In this document: positions 18,322 to 27,221 of the stretch, one piece after another
How positions within the stretch are numbered: the first letter of the stretch is position 1
How the letters are laid out: every line of letters starts with the position of its first letter
Assembly (NCBI RefSeq): GCF_900120195.1
Contig: NZ_LT635539.1
Location: 1,934,649 to 1,998,648, forward strand
DNA length: 64,000 nucleotides
Direction of reading: 5' to 3'
DNA from: Blautia sp. Marseille-P3087
GTDB lineage: Bacteria > Bacillota > Clostridia > Lachnospirales > Lachnospiraceae
The notes under the pieces: generated by a model
Told to the model about the DNA's origin: nothing
Seen by the model: only the letters and a program-made list of their open reading frames with translations
The model's database searches: none
Program-made: the position numbers and the translations under genes

Positions 18322-18359
18322 AAACACCCGAAGGTTCATCCCTCCGGGTGTTCGTTTTT
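18322..18359. terminator. Rho-independent terminator, probably two-way
   Basis: AACACCCG-AAGG and CCTCCGGGTGTT form a strong stem followed on the plus strand by CGTTTTTG. It ends the gene at 17858-18301 and sits where the minus-strand operon ending at 18379 must also stop. Confidence 0.85.
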
Positions 18360-18378
18360 GTAATTACATATCTGTTCT

Positions 18379-18834
18379 TCAATTTTCATAAAAAGAAAAA
18401 TCTCCGAGATCTTTTGACTGTGCCTGAACCGTCAGGTAACAGTCTGCCACATGTTCTTCATTCATATCCAGTGCATAATCCACTTTCATTTGAATGCGGT
18501 CTTCATCCTCCATGATTTCAAGACCTGTTGCGGCAATTCCCATCTGAAGTGTTCCAAACGGTGTCGAATAAAGAGTCATATTTTTTTTGCCCTGTTCAAA
18601 CACCATATGTACATTTACCTGCCCCTGCTTACGTACTTCCACACCCTGTGAGGACATTTTAATGTAATTGACTGTCGGCTGTGCCGTATCATCCATCATT
18701 TCTTCATAACGAAGATAGTGGCTTCCGTTTCGATAATAATACTGTCCGGGAACAACGATTTCAAGCGGTTCCTGCTCATCCTCCGTATCCATCATCTGAA
18801 GTCCCCGTACACGAATAAGTACATCTTTTTTCAT
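18379..18834 (-). CDS. DUF1934 family protein
   Basis: The 151-residue protein is predicted to be a small beta-barrel (calycin-like) and resembles DUF1934 proteins such as B. subtilis YwiB, whose role is unknown. Typical segments are RGLQMMDTEDEQEPLEIVVPGQYYYRNG, HYLRYEE and MTLYSTPFGTLQMGI. It starts 9 bases after murI with a good GGAGAAAC, so it is in the same operon. It is soluble and complete. Confidence 0.82.
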   Translation of the reverse strand: MKKDVLIRVRGLQMMDTEDEQEPLEIVVPGQYYYRNGSHYLRYEEMMDDTAQPTVNYIKMSSQGVEVRKQGQVNVHMVFEQGKKNMTLYSTPFGTLQMGIAATGLEIMEDEDRIQMKVDYALDMNEEHVADCYLTVQAQSKDLGDFSFYEN

Positions 18835-18843
18835 TTGTTTCTC

Positions 18844-19662
18844 CTAATACTTCTCAATGTCGATTTTGCGTGTCATAGTTACATCATAAGGCAGAATGGA
18901 ATTGGCAAATTCCTTGAATTCATCTGCAAGGTCACTGACATAAAAGCGGTATGGAAACTCTGCCTGCTGTTCTCCGCTACTCAGAAGATCCATTTTCGTC
19001 AGAAGGCTCTTTAATTCCAGTGCCGTCTCATATGCCGGATTGACCAGACGGACTTTCTCACCCATCACTTCCTGAATCGTTGAACGGATCAACGGATAAT
19101 GCGTACATCCGAGAATCAGAGTGTCTACCTGCTCATCTTTCAGCTCCTGCAGGTAACGGGATGCAACCTCGACCGTAACCGGATCATGCAACCATCCTTC
19201 TTCTACCAGCGGTACAAAAAGCGGACATGCTTTACCGATCACCGTAATCTCCGGATCCAGCCGTTTCAGATAAGATTCATGAATGCCACTTCCCACCGTA
19301 CCTACAGTACCGATCACACCAACTCTTTTATTGTTTGTCTCTTCTGCTGCCACACGGGCACCTGCCTCGATCACACCGATCACCGGTATATCAAGCTTAT
19401 CCTGTACTGCTTCCAGTGCAAACGCACTTGCAGTATTACAGGCGATCACGATCGCCTTGACATTCTGTTCTCTCAGAAAATGCACGATCTGACTGGAATA
19501 GCGAATGACGGTATCTTTTGATTTGCTTCCATATGGAACCCTTGCAGTATCTCCAAAATATACGATTTTTTCTGAAGGAAGATTTCGCATGATCTCACGT
19601 GCTACGGTCAGCCCGCCCACACCGGAATCAAACACACCGACAGGCGCATTCTTATCTATCAT
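18844..19662 (-). CDS. murI: Glutamate racemase
   Basis: Makes D-glutamate for peptidoglycan. The 272-residue protein carries both catalytic cysteines in their motifs (VIACNTASAFA and LILGCTHYPLI) and the N-terminal GVFDSGVGGLTV. The start at 19662 follows GGAG at 8 bases; an extension upstream to 19713 is open but has no support. It follows the germination genes on the minus strand after a gap of 68 bases and precedes the DUF1934 gene, so it may share their transcript, although murI is needed during growth and an internal promoter is likely. Confidence 0.96.
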   Translation of the reverse strand: MIDKNAPVGVFDSGVGGLTVAREIMRNLPSEKIVYFGDTARVPYGSKSKDTVIRYSSQIVHFLREQNVKAIVIACNTASAFALEAVQDKLDIPVIGVIEAGARVAAEETNNKRVGVIGTVGTVGSGIHESYLKRLDPEITVIGKACPLFVPLVEEGWLHDPVTVEVASRYLQELKDEQVDTLILGCTHYPLIRSTIQEVMGEKVRLVNPAYETALELKSLLTKMDLLSSGEQQAEFPYRFYVSDLADEFKEFANSILPYDVTMTRKIDIEKY

Positions 19663-19730
19663 ATATGTATCTCCATTTCTTAAATAATGTAGTCCGGAAA
19701 GCCCTGCGACCATCCGGACTATTTATCATC

Positions 19731-20006
19731 TTACCACCTCTCAAGGGCTTTCGCAAGCCAGAAGGAAATCTTTGGCTTCTGATCTGTCTGTGAAAAGCAA
19801 AACTGTGGGTACAGGCTTCCCCACCATGCCATCACCCCGGGTGTATGCGACCCCGGAACACTGCCTCCAAGAAGCGCAAGCGCAAGCATCCCGGCAAGAA
19901 TTGAAGCTTGTACCCTGTGTTTTCTGTTTCCGAGAATGTCTCTTATTCTTGCCGCCTCTGTTTTCCATATATCTATTTTTCCGTTCTGCCGCAGCCACTC
20001 TTTCAT
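19731..20006 (-). CDS. Small one-helix protein at the end of the germination operon
   Basis: A 91-residue open frame with an excellent CAGGAGG 7-8 bases before its ATG. The N-terminus is charged (MKEWLRQNGKIDIWKTEAARIRD) and one membrane helix follows near residues 35-53 (VQASILAGMLALALLGGSVPG). The C-terminal part is aromatic (VMAWWGSLYPQF, ending FWLAKALERW). It lies 68 bases after the receptor fusion gene and before murI, so it could be a receptor accessory protein, but I know no matching family. Shape, ribosome site and position support a real gene. Confidence 0.6.
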   Translation of the reverse strand: MKEWLRQNGKIDIWKTEAARIRDILGNRKHRVQASILAGMLALALLGGSVPGSHTPGVMAWWGSLYPQFCFSQTDQKPKISFWLAKALERW

Positions 20007-20074
20007 ATCAAATGCCTCCTGTACATACATAATTTCTGATTACTCTGTCAGAAGTATTGACCATTTTCGGTATT

Positions 20075-21748
20075 TTATTCCAGAAACACTTCCAGTTCTC
20101 CGTCAACAAGCGTAATTTGCGGAAGAGAAAGCAATGCTCCATCCTGATACCACTGATGATACACCTGCCGCAATGTCACTCCTTCTTTTTGCTGTGCCGG
20201 AACCCGGTTTTCAAGAAGCCCTGTCAGATAATCCCCGATGGAAGCACCGCCACTGTCCCATTTCAACACAGCCTCCGGATCTTCAGTTCTGAAAAGATAA
20301 ATATTCTCTCCCGCCAGCGGTTCCATTTTCAGGTAGTTCAAAAAAGCCTCCCACCTGCCGCTTTCCATCAGCTCATTTCCCATGATAATGACCTCGAGAT
20401 GTCCGATATCAAGATATCGGTTCTGGCTTCTGTCATAAAGCTTCTGAATTACCTCAAAATCGTTTCCTTTCAATGTCAGTACAGAATGATCTGTATTTTC
20501 TTCCTCTTTTCCCTGACCGGTCGCCTCCGGCAGATCCGGCATTCCGTATGAAATGACGAAATCATCTCCTGAAACATCAATGCCAAACGCCAGCGGATAC
20601 ATTCGTTTTTCCGGCTCAATTCCCGCGCAGCCGACACAGGTCATTGCAAGTATCAGGAAAATACAGCCGGCCGCTGCTGCTTTTTTTATCTGTTTCTGTC
20701 TGCCGCGCAAGAACAGATACAGTAATATGACAAGAAGTCCCGGCACAAAAATTCGCGCCAGATATTTTTCAAACAGATCTGCGACTGTCATACCGTCTGC
20801 CTCAAAAATCGACACCACATATACTGCCACCGGAAGCCAGAATTTTCCTGTCCCGATATGCGCTGATGTCAGTATCCGTTCTCCATAATAAAAAACACTG
20901 CCGACTGCAAACAGCAGACTATACAATAGAAAGCCCATCCACAGCACGTCAAACCTCGCCAGAACATTCCCCGGCAGATCTGCCCCTGCCAGCAGAGAAA
21001 GAACCGGCCATGTTTCAGACTGCACTCTCCGCCATCCCAGCACAGCCGGAAGCAGCAACAGTACACAGATCATAACCCCGCTGACTGTCAGAATTCCCCA
21101 TATCACAGTCTTTCCTGCGCTGCCCCTCTTTTCAACATCTTTCATCACAAACGGAAGCAGACTGATTCCCGAGAAAAAGCACAGATAACGGTATGCCGAC
21201 CGGATACTTGTTTCTATAGAAAAAGATTCCTCCAGAAACAGTTCCGTGATATATTCTGTCTTTCCCTGTCCCGCACACAGTACCAGCAAAAGCAGGATAG
21301 CCCCAAGAAAAATCCCTCCTGTAACTTCTGCCATCCTGCCTCTTTTCTGCATTCCTTTTTCCATCCCATAGGCACAGACAAGTACTGCAAATAACAGCAG
21401 CCATTTCTCAGAGATACCAAAGATCAGCCACACAGGAATGATCCTGCCGATCAGGTTCAGAAGATACGCTCCCGCCATCACAAGATAGATAAGAAAAAAT
21501 CCCCCGAAGATTACCGCCCCGGCTTTTCCGAAGGATCGGATCATATCTGCATATCCATAGGTGCTTCGCAGATAAAAGAAAGAATACAACAGAAGAAAAA
21601 TTACTGCCAGAATAATTCCCATCACACCGGACAGCCCCAAAAGTCCACCTTTTCCATTCAGGCAGAGCAGAAAAGGAGCCAGAAATGTCAGCAGAATCTG
21701 ACGGTATAACTGTCGGTGTGAAATTCTATTATTTTCTGCGTATTTCAT
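20075..21748 (-). CDS. Spore germination receptor: GerAB-type permease fused to a truncated GerAC
   Basis: Part of a GerA-type receptor sensing small germinants in the spore inner membrane. Residues 1-350 form a GerAB-like APC-family permease with about ten membrane helices. A second signal-peptide-like segment follows (RQKQIKKAAAAGCIFLILA) with the lipobox-like MTCVGC, Cys374. Residues 375-557 match the GerAC N-terminal part (YPLAFGIDVSG, LKGNDFEVIQKLYDRS, DIGHLEVIIMGNELMESG). A normal GerAC is 350-400 residues; here about 184 remain, so its C-terminal half is missing. GerB and GerC are normally separate proteins. The start overlaps gerA by 20 bases and has AGGAGGC at 5 bases. A frameshift merging two genes is not needed to explain the frame. 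Confidence 0.85.
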   Translation of the reverse strand: MKYAENNRISHRQLYRQILLTFLAPFLLCLNGKGGLLGLSGVMGIILAVIFLLLYSFFYLRSTYGYADMIRSFGKAGAVIFGGFFLIYLVMAGAYLLNLIGRIIPVWLIFGISEKWLLLFAVLVCAYGMEKGMQKRGRMAEVTGGIFLGAILLLLVLCAGQGKTEYITELFLEESFSIETSIRSAYRYLCFFSGISLLPFVMKDVEKRGSAGKTVIWGILTVSGVMICVLLLLPAVLGWRRVQSETWPVLSLLAGADLPGNVLARFDVLWMGFLLYSLLFAVGSVFYYGERILTSAHIGTGKFWLPVAVYVVSIFEADGMTVADLFEKYLARIFVPGLLVILLYLFLRGRQKQIKKAAAAGCIFLILAMTCVGCAGIEPEKRMYPLAFGIDVSGDDFVISYGMPDLPEATGQGKEEENTDHSVLTLKGNDFEVIQKLYDRSQNRYLDIGHLEVIIMGNELMESGRWEAFLNYLKMEPLAGENIYLFRTEDPEAVLKWDSGGASIGDYLTGLLENRVPAQQKEGVTLRQVYHQWYQDGALLSLPQITLVDGELEVFLE

Positions 21749-23273
21749 TTTCCGCCTCCTTGCCTGCCGCTTTCGTCTGCGCTTTACGTTTCAGCCTCAG
21801 ACTCTGGTCACTTTTTGCATATACCGGACGATACTGCCTTTTCTTAAACGGAATGCGCCAGATGCCGTCCCCTACCCGACTTACCGGATGTTTTCTGACA
21901 AAGGGAACAAGATACGGCACACCAAAACTCAAAAGTCCGGACAGATGTGAGATCATCAGGTACAATCCCAGTACGATACCATAGATTCCAAGATAACCAC
22001 CCAGAAACAAAAATCCATATTTCATAAGCCGGAATGCCGATGCAAATTCCTCATCCGGAATCACCATGGAGCCTAATGCTGTCAGCGCTACGATCATCAC
22101 GACAATGGGGCTTACAAGATTTGCACTCACTGCCGCATCTCCGATGATCAGACCTCCCACGATTCCGATTGCATTTCCAAGTGCGCCTGGTACACGTACC
22201 CCGGCTTCTCTGATCAATTCAAAAGCAAGCTCCAGCAGTATCAGTTCCGTCACACTTGTAAACGGCACCCCTTCCCGCGCCTCTGCAAAGGAAAGAAGCA
22301 GATTCGCCGGAAGGATCTGAGTATGAAAACGAATCACCGCCAGATAAAGTCCCGGCAGAAGCATTGCAGTCAGAAGTGCCAGATAGCGCAGAATCCTTAA
22401 GAAGGATGCCGCCTCGAAATGATGATACCAGTCCTCGCTGCTTTCCATAAATCCGCTGAATGAACCGGGCAAAATCAGCGCAGACGGAGAATTGTCACAG
22501 AGCAGCACAACCTTTCCGTTCAGAAGTTCCAGCGCTGCACGGTCCGGCCGCTCCGTAACCTGATACTGAGGAAATGGAGAATACCACGGTTCTTCCGTAA
22601 GCTGTTCAAGCATGCCGCTGTCAAGGACACCATCTATCTCATATTCTTCGATACGCTCCTTTATCTGCTCCAGAAGTTCCTCGTGCACCAGATCATTTAT
22701 ATACAGAATCTGCAGCACCGTATTGGAGCGCACACCCATCTGATATTCTTCTACTTTCATTCTGGTATCACGAAGTCTTTTTCGCACAAGCGCGGAATTT
22801 GTTTTTACAGAATCTGAAAATCCCTCTTTGGAACCACGGAGCACTTTTTCCGACTCAGCTTCCGATACCCCCATATTCGGATATCCCCTGCTCGAAATTT
22901 TCATTGCTCTGTCATAACCGTCAATGAAAAAAACTGCATTTCCGGAAAGAATTGCACCAAAAACTTCGTTCATATCATTCAATTTCTGTACATCGGCAAT
23001 TCCGAGACTGTTATTCTGCATAAATTCCGGGATTTTTTCCGGTGGAACCTCCCAGAAATAATTGATCATCTTTCCAATGGCTGAATCATCCAGCATCATA
23101 TTGGAAACTGCCACTTCTATATAGACCATCAGGCAGTCTGCTTTACGTTCTTCTCCGAGACGCATCGGGCGAATCAGAATGTCCGCACAGTTTTCACAGC
23201 GTTCTTGTATATAACGTTCATTCTCACGAATATCTGCCGAAATTTTTTTCACGTTTTCTTTTACATCTGTCAT
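21729..23273 (-). CDS. gerA: Spore germination receptor subunit A
   Basis: The A subunit of a GerA-type germinant receptor, in the spore inner membrane. The 514-residue protein has the soluble N-terminal domain (residues 1-290; DILIRPMRLGEERKADCLMVYI, FIDGYDRAMKISSRGYPNMGVSEAE). The PFPQYQVTERPD and PG-rich linker (LILPGSFSGFMESSEDWY) and a membrane domain of 4-6 helices follow (LPANLLLSFAEAREGVPF, AIGIVGGLIIGDAAV). ATG at 23273 is chosen for GGAGG at 5 bases. It heads the operon with the B-C fusion and the 91-residue protein. The symbol marks the family; which receptor paralogue it is cannot be told. Confidence 0.93.
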   Translation of the reverse strand: MTDVKENVKKISADIRENERYIQERCENCADILIRPMRLGEERKADCLMVYIEVAVSNMMLDDSAIGKMINYFWEVPPEKIPEFMQNNSLGIADVQKLNDMNEVFGAILSGNAVFFIDGYDRAMKISSRGYPNMGVSEAESEKVLRGSKEGFSDSVKTNSALVRKRLRDTRMKVEEYQMGVRSNTVLQILYINDLVHEELLEQIKERIEEYEIDGVLDSGMLEQLTEEPWYSPFPQYQVTERPDRAALELLNGKVVLLCDNSPSALILPGSFSGFMESSEDWYHHFEAASFLRILRYLALLTAMLLPGLYLAVIRFHTQILPANLLLSFAEAREGVPFTSVTELILLELAFELIREAGVRVPGALGNAIGIVGGLIIGDAAVSANLVSPIVVMIVALTALGSMVIPDEEFASAFRLMKYGFLFLGGYLGIYGIVLGLYLMISHLSGLLSFGVPYLVPFVRKHPVSRVGDGIWRIPFKKRQYRPVYAKSDQSLRLKRKAQTKAAGKEAENEIRRK

Positions 23274-23322
23274 GGTTTCCTCCACCGATCAGCGGCCACT
23301 CCGCCGATACCTCCCTGATCTG

Positions 23323-23358
23323 CAAAAAAAGAGAGACACATCACATGCATCTCTCTTA
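23323..23358 (-). terminator. Rho-independent terminator of the GntR gene
   Basis: On the minus strand AAGAGAGA and TCTCTCTT form the stem, followed by a run of seven T, 20 bases after the stop. Confidence 0.85.
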
Positions 23359-23379
23359 GAATAACCATATTTTACTTTT

Positions 23380-24075
23380 TTATTTACGTATCTGGCGATT
23401 CTGTGTTTCCTCGCGGATCGAGCGGATGATCGCCTCTCTCTGATTCTCAATATGCTGATAAGAAATTTCCTGCGCTCTCTTTACATCACGGTTCTTGATT
23501 GCCGCATAAATCTCTTTATGCTCTTTGACCAGAAGATTTCTCGTCTCCTCATCTTTCAGATATTCCACACGGTATCTGTAGATCTGTTCACGCAGATTGT
23601 TCAGCACCTGATTCAGTCTGCGGTTATCGGAAGATTTGTAAATCACTTCATGAAAAGCCACGTCAGCTTCTGCAAGTTTTACGAGATTGCCTTCTGCCAT
23701 CGTCGCCTCAAAATTCTTTGCCGCATTCCAGAGCTCTTCAAGCTGCTCTTCGGTCATCCGCGTGCACGCATTTTCAATAGAAAGATTTTCCAGTGCAATA
23801 CGCACTTCCAGTACATCGTTCAGATCCTTCTCCGTGATATTGGCAACCTGTGCACCTCTCCGGGGAATCATCACGACAAGTCCTTCCAGTTCCAGCTTAC
23901 GCATCGCCTCACGTACCGGAGTCCTGCTGACACCGAGGCGCTCTGCAAGCGCGATTTCCATCAGTCTTTCTCCCGGCTTGAGTTCGCCTTTCAAAATTGC
24001 CTTACGGAGTGTGTTAAATACAACATCCCGAAGCGGCAGATATTCGTTCATATCTACAGAAAAATCATTCATCAT
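23380..24075 (-). CDS. GntR-family regulator with FCD domain
   Basis: A DNA-binding transcription factor of the FadR subfamily, usually responding to a small carboxylic acid. The 231-residue protein has a winged helix-turn-helix (residues 10-75: LRKAILKGELKPGERLMEIALAERLGVSRTPVREAMRKLE) and an all-helical FCD ligand domain with probable metal ligands (DVAFHEVIY, KEHKEIYAAI, SYQHIENQ). Two adjacent ATG codons follow AGGTG; 24075 is used here. The gene starts 30 bases after ispE and ends at a clear terminator. Its target is unknown; co-transcription with ispE is the only clue. Confidence 0.92.
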   Translation of the reverse strand: MMNDFSVDMNEYLPLRDVVFNTLRKAILKGELKPGERLMEIALAERLGVSRTPVREAMRKLELEGLVVMIPRRGAQVANITEKDLNDVLEVRIALENLSIENACTRMTEEQLEELWNAAKNFEATMAEGNLVKLAEADVAFHEVIYKSSDNRRLNQVLNNLREQIYRYRVEYLKDEETRNLLVKEHKEIYAAIKNRDVKRAQEISYQHIENQREAIIRSIREETQNRQIRK

Positions 24076-24105
24076 AGGTATCACCTTTCCTGCACACATC
24101 CTGAT

Positions 24106-24975
24106 CTATGCACGATCTTTTCGGTTGTAAATCTGTGTTGCAAATACTGTTTTTGCCAGATGGCTCTGTTTCAGGACTTCTGCTGCCTCACGCATCTTCG
24201 CTCTGTCATCAAAAATTCCGAACACGGTCGGTCCGCTTCCGCTCATCATTGCTTTCAGTGCACCGTTTGCTTCCATGAGATCTTTGATCTCCTGAATTAC
24301 CGGATACTGGCGGATGATTCCCGGCTCAAAGACATTTTCCATCTTAGATGTCAGGCTGTAAATATCCTGATTCTCAATATCCAGAAGCATTCCATCGATG
24401 TCCGGATGTTTCTGAATGCTGTTCAGATTCAGATTCTCATATGCCAGCTTCGTCGAAACATTGATTCCCGGTTTGCCGACAAGTACATAACAGCGCGGAA
24501 GTCCCGGAAGACTCGTAAGTTTCTCACCGATTCCTTCTGCAAGTGCAGTTCCTCTCATTACACAATAAGGAACATCCGCGCCCACCTGTACGGCACGCTT
24601 CATCAACTCTTCCTCGCTGAGTCCCAGACGGAACAGACGGTTCACTCCGACAAAAGCAGCTGCCGCATCCGAACTGCCACCCGCCATACCAGCTGCAACC
24701 GGAATGGATTTTGTCAGTTTCATGGAAAGACCTTCTCCTACCTCAAACTCATCCATAAGAAGTTTGGCTGCCTTATATACCAGATTCCTTTCATCAGAAG
24801 GAACATAAGGAAGATTTGTAGACAATATAATTCCCGGTTCTGATTTCTTACGGATATCCAAAAGATCATACATCTGGATCGTCTGCATGATCATCCGTAC
24901 TTCGTGATATCCGTCCTCACGCTTGCGGAGTACATCGAGTCCGAGATTGATTTTTGCCATAGCTCGTAAACGCAT
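24106..24975 (-). CDS. ispE: 4-diphosphocytidyl-2-C-methyl-D-erythritol kinase
   Basis: A GHMP kinase of the non-mevalonate isoprenoid pathway. The 289-residue protein has the substrate Lys in AKINLGLDV, the family DGYHEV, the ATP loop PVAAGMAGGSSDAAA and the C-terminal MSGSGPTVFGIF. The start at 24975 follows AGAGGTG at 5 bases; the longer frame to 25068 has no ribosome site. It lies 96 bases after the DUF3794-LysM gene and 30 bases before the GntR gene. Complete and typical. Confidence 0.97.
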   Translation of the reverse strand: MRLRAMAKINLGLDVLRKREDGYHEVRMIMQTIQMYDLLDIRKKSEPGIILSTNLPYVPSDERNLVYKAAKLLMDEFEVGEGLSMKLTKSIPVAAGMAGGSSDAAAAFVGVNRLFRLGLSEEELMKRAVQVGADVPYCVMRGTALAEGIGEKLTSLPGLPRCYVLVGKPGINVSTKLAYENLNLNSIQKHPDIDGMLLDIENQDIYSLTSKMENVFEPGIIRQYPVIQEIKDLMEANGALKAMMSGSGPTVFGIFDDRAKMREAAEVLKQSHLAKTVFATQIYNRKDRA

Positions 24976-25071
24976 AAACACACCTCTGTCCTTTGTATTT
25001 TTCGTTCTTTTTGTACTTTGTATACAATCTATGTATCTTATTTTATCTGATTTTTTTGTTAATTTCAAGTA

Positions 25072-26628
25072 TCATTCTTCGACTTTTTTTACCAGAAGAA
25101 GCGGCGTTCCTGAGGAAATTTCTTCATTTTCCAACGCATTCATACTGCTGATTTCTTCCGTAGTCGTATAAAAGCGTTTTGCAATATCCCAGAGCGTATC
25201 TTCCGGCTGAACGATATACACGGTAATTCCAGGCATGCTGCGGATTTTTTCCTGATCAAGTGGATGTTCTTCCATCTTATCAAGAATAAATTCTTCACTG
25301 CACTGTATCACCAGCACATTGACACCGAGCATTGCACGGATCTCAAGCTCATTGCTGTCTGCCATGGTCGTTGACAACTGTTCCAGTTCGGTATGCAGAT
25401 AATAGACACTGTCCTTTGAGATTCCCTTCGCCTCCACGGTATGACTGAATGGAATAACAGTTTCGGCAGAATAAAACGGCATATCATCATTACCTACAAT
25501 ATACAGGACTTTCAGCCGCAGAATCCCGTCCACCTGAATCCCGTCACTGACAATCTGGGTTTTGTCAACTTTGACTTCTCCCTGACTGTGGCAGATCTGC
25601 AGAATTTTCCCCTGTGTTTCACGAATCGTCACACGATCCGACAGACGGCATCGTGAGAAATTCCGGATCAGCAGGCTTTCCAGCATTTCCGTTCTGCCTT
25701 TTGGCTGATACTGACGAAACGGAGTGTACGCATCCATGATCACATCATGCTCTTCCTCCCGGTAAAGCTTCATATCCAGTTCCAGAACAATATCTGCCTG
25801 CAGTTTACGCTCTTCTCCGTCGGCATCCGGTTTGACTTCCAGAGACTGGCTGATCACTGACGCTTCCAGATTTGGAATCATCTCCGAAGTACAGCCGGTG
25901 CATTCCACTTCCCCGTTAAACGGAATCGTGTGTTCCAGCCACTGCAGAGAACTTCCTTCGTCCCCGCCCGTATAAAGAACAAAAATAAACAGTTCTCCTT
26001 TTGCCTTTACTTTTTGTTCTTCCGGCCGCAGATCCAGTCCACGCACTTCGATGGTATACCACAGAAGTTCCGCAATATCCGGTTTGTTTGAAACCAGCTC
26101 AATTTCTTCTTTCAGCCGCAGGGTATCTTTTTTATGTACTGCAAGACTGAGAAGACGCATCTGTTTTTTCTTAACAGAGATATTTTCATCATCCGCCACT
26201 ACCGGCAGACGGATTCCCGTCAATTCATCCACCGAAGCATAAAACGTGATCACAGCACGGATGTTCAACTTCCGTGAATGAATGATATGAATGCTCAGAT
26301 CTTCGATCTCCCACTTCAGACAAAGCTTATCTCCATTTACGATTCCGTCAAGGTTCAGAGTCTCCTCAACAGGCAGGCATGCTGAAAGGCTGTAAACTCT
26401 CCCGTCTTCCTCTCCCACATACAAAACATCCGCCTGCAGTTTCCCTTTGACAAAAGCATGCCCGTCATTCAGGCGCACTTCTTCTACCGTCACATCACCC
26501 TTATTCTGTATCATGCGTCCAATGTCCGGTTTCACATCCGGTACATTATAATCCATGTCCAGCGTTACCTGACTGGTTGCCCTGCTCTTTGTTCGAAGTA
26601 CCTGAATATCCTCTTTCCTGAATTCCAC
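25072..26628 (-). CDS. DUF3794 and LysM protein, spore coat or cortex type
   Basis: Proteins of this build are linked to spore envelope assembly in Clostridia (established for SafA/SpoVID-like LysM proteins, by analogy here). The 518-residue chain has repeated DUF3794 beta domains, for example LDMDYNVPDVKPDIGRMIQ at the start, and a C-terminal LysM (residues about 465-512: VYIVQPEDTLWDIAKRFYTTTEEI). No signal peptide is present, which fits assembly from the mother cell. I chose the GTG at 26628 because TGGAGG lies 8 bases upstream and the protein then begins MEFRKEDI, as family members do; GTG at 26649 would overlap the previous gene by 4 bases but lacks a ribosome site. Confidence 0.88.
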   Translation of the reverse strand: MEFRKEDIQVLRTKSRATSQVTLDMDYNVPDVKPDIGRMIQNKGDVTVEEVRLNDGHAFVKGKLQADVLYVGEEDGRVYSLSACLPVEETLNLDGIVNGDKLCLKWEIEDLSIHIIHSRKLNIRAVITFYASVDELTGIRLPVVADDENISVKKKQMRLLSLAVHKKDTLRLKEEIELVSNKPDIAELLWYTIEVRGLDLRPEEQKVKAKGELFIFVLYTGGDEGSSLQWLEHTIPFNGEVECTGCTSEMIPNLEASVISQSLEVKPDADGEERKLQADIVLELDMKLYREEEHDVIMDAYTPFRQYQPKGRTEMLESLLIRNFSRCRLSDRVTIRETQGKILQICHSQGEVKVDKTQIVSDGIQVDGILRLKVLYIVGNDDMPFYSAETVIPFSHTVEAKGISKDSVYYLHTELEQLSTTMADSNELEIRAMLGVNVLVIQCSEEFILDKMEEHPLDQEKIRSMPGITVYIVQPEDTLWDIAKRFYTTTEEISSMNALENEEISSGTPLLLVKKVEE

Positions 26629-26645
26629 TTTTATGTCCTCCAATC

Positions 26646-27050
26646 TCACCGAAACTGAACCGGGACATCCCGGTACTCTGTTTTCACAACGATATATGGA
26701 TAAGAAGGTTCACCGCCCTGCACTTCCTCCGTAGGGCCGATCAGTTTTGTTTCAAAAAAAACAGCGTTCACAGATGCCGACAGATCTGTCACCTGAATGC
26801 TGTATCCTCCACTCATCTGCCTTCCGTATCCCTTTATCAGATAAAGGTCTTCGCCCTTCTGGTATGCCATCTGGAATTCTTTTTCCTTTTTTTCTTCAAT
26901 CAGCTTTGCGGCTTGCTCAGGAATCTGTGAATGATCCACGACCGTATATTTAATCGAAGTTCTCTCACCCTCTTCAATCCGTACCAGTTTACATCCGCCA
27001 AGCATAAGTAAAAGCATCAAAAGCGACAGAAATGCGGCAGTTTTTTTCAT
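26646..27050 (-). CDS. Lipoprotein with PrcB C-terminal domain
   Basis: The 134-residue chain has a clear lipoprotein signal (lipobox LGGC, Cys20) and a beta-sandwich region resembling PrcB_C (GGYSIQVTDLSASVNAVFFETKLIGP, PYIVVKTEYRDVPVQF). PrcB proteins were first described next to a bacterial protease complex, but here no protease is adjacent. The start at 27050 follows GGAAAG at 8 bases. It precedes the DUF3794-LysM gene by 17 bases (or overlaps it by 4 if the alternative GTG is used), so the two are in one operon and may share a spore-related role, which is inference. Confidence 0.8.
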   Translation of the reverse strand: MKKTAAFLSLLMLLLMLGGCKLVRIEEGERTSIKYTVVDHSQIPEQAAKLIEEKKEKEFQMAYQKGEDLYLIKGYGRQMSGGYSIQVTDLSASVNAVFFETKLIGPTEEVQGGEPSYPYIVVKTEYRDVPVQFR

Positions 27051-27221
27051 AAACAGCTTTCCATTTCCCGGCATCTCATTTCTTCAGTATGTATTCTATG
27101 CAGGGGACAAAAGATTTATTGCAAGTATTTCCAAAATCACTTATACTTGTACCAGAGTCCCGTTTTTCGGGATGCTTTTATCTTAGTTTTTATTTCAATT
27201 TAACAGAAAGAGGACTTTATT

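Noticed and set aside
23452-24843. 463-codon plus-strand frame over the GntR gene and ispE
   Set aside because: Antisense to two well-supported genes and without domain features; product is unusually rich in Cys, His and Phe.
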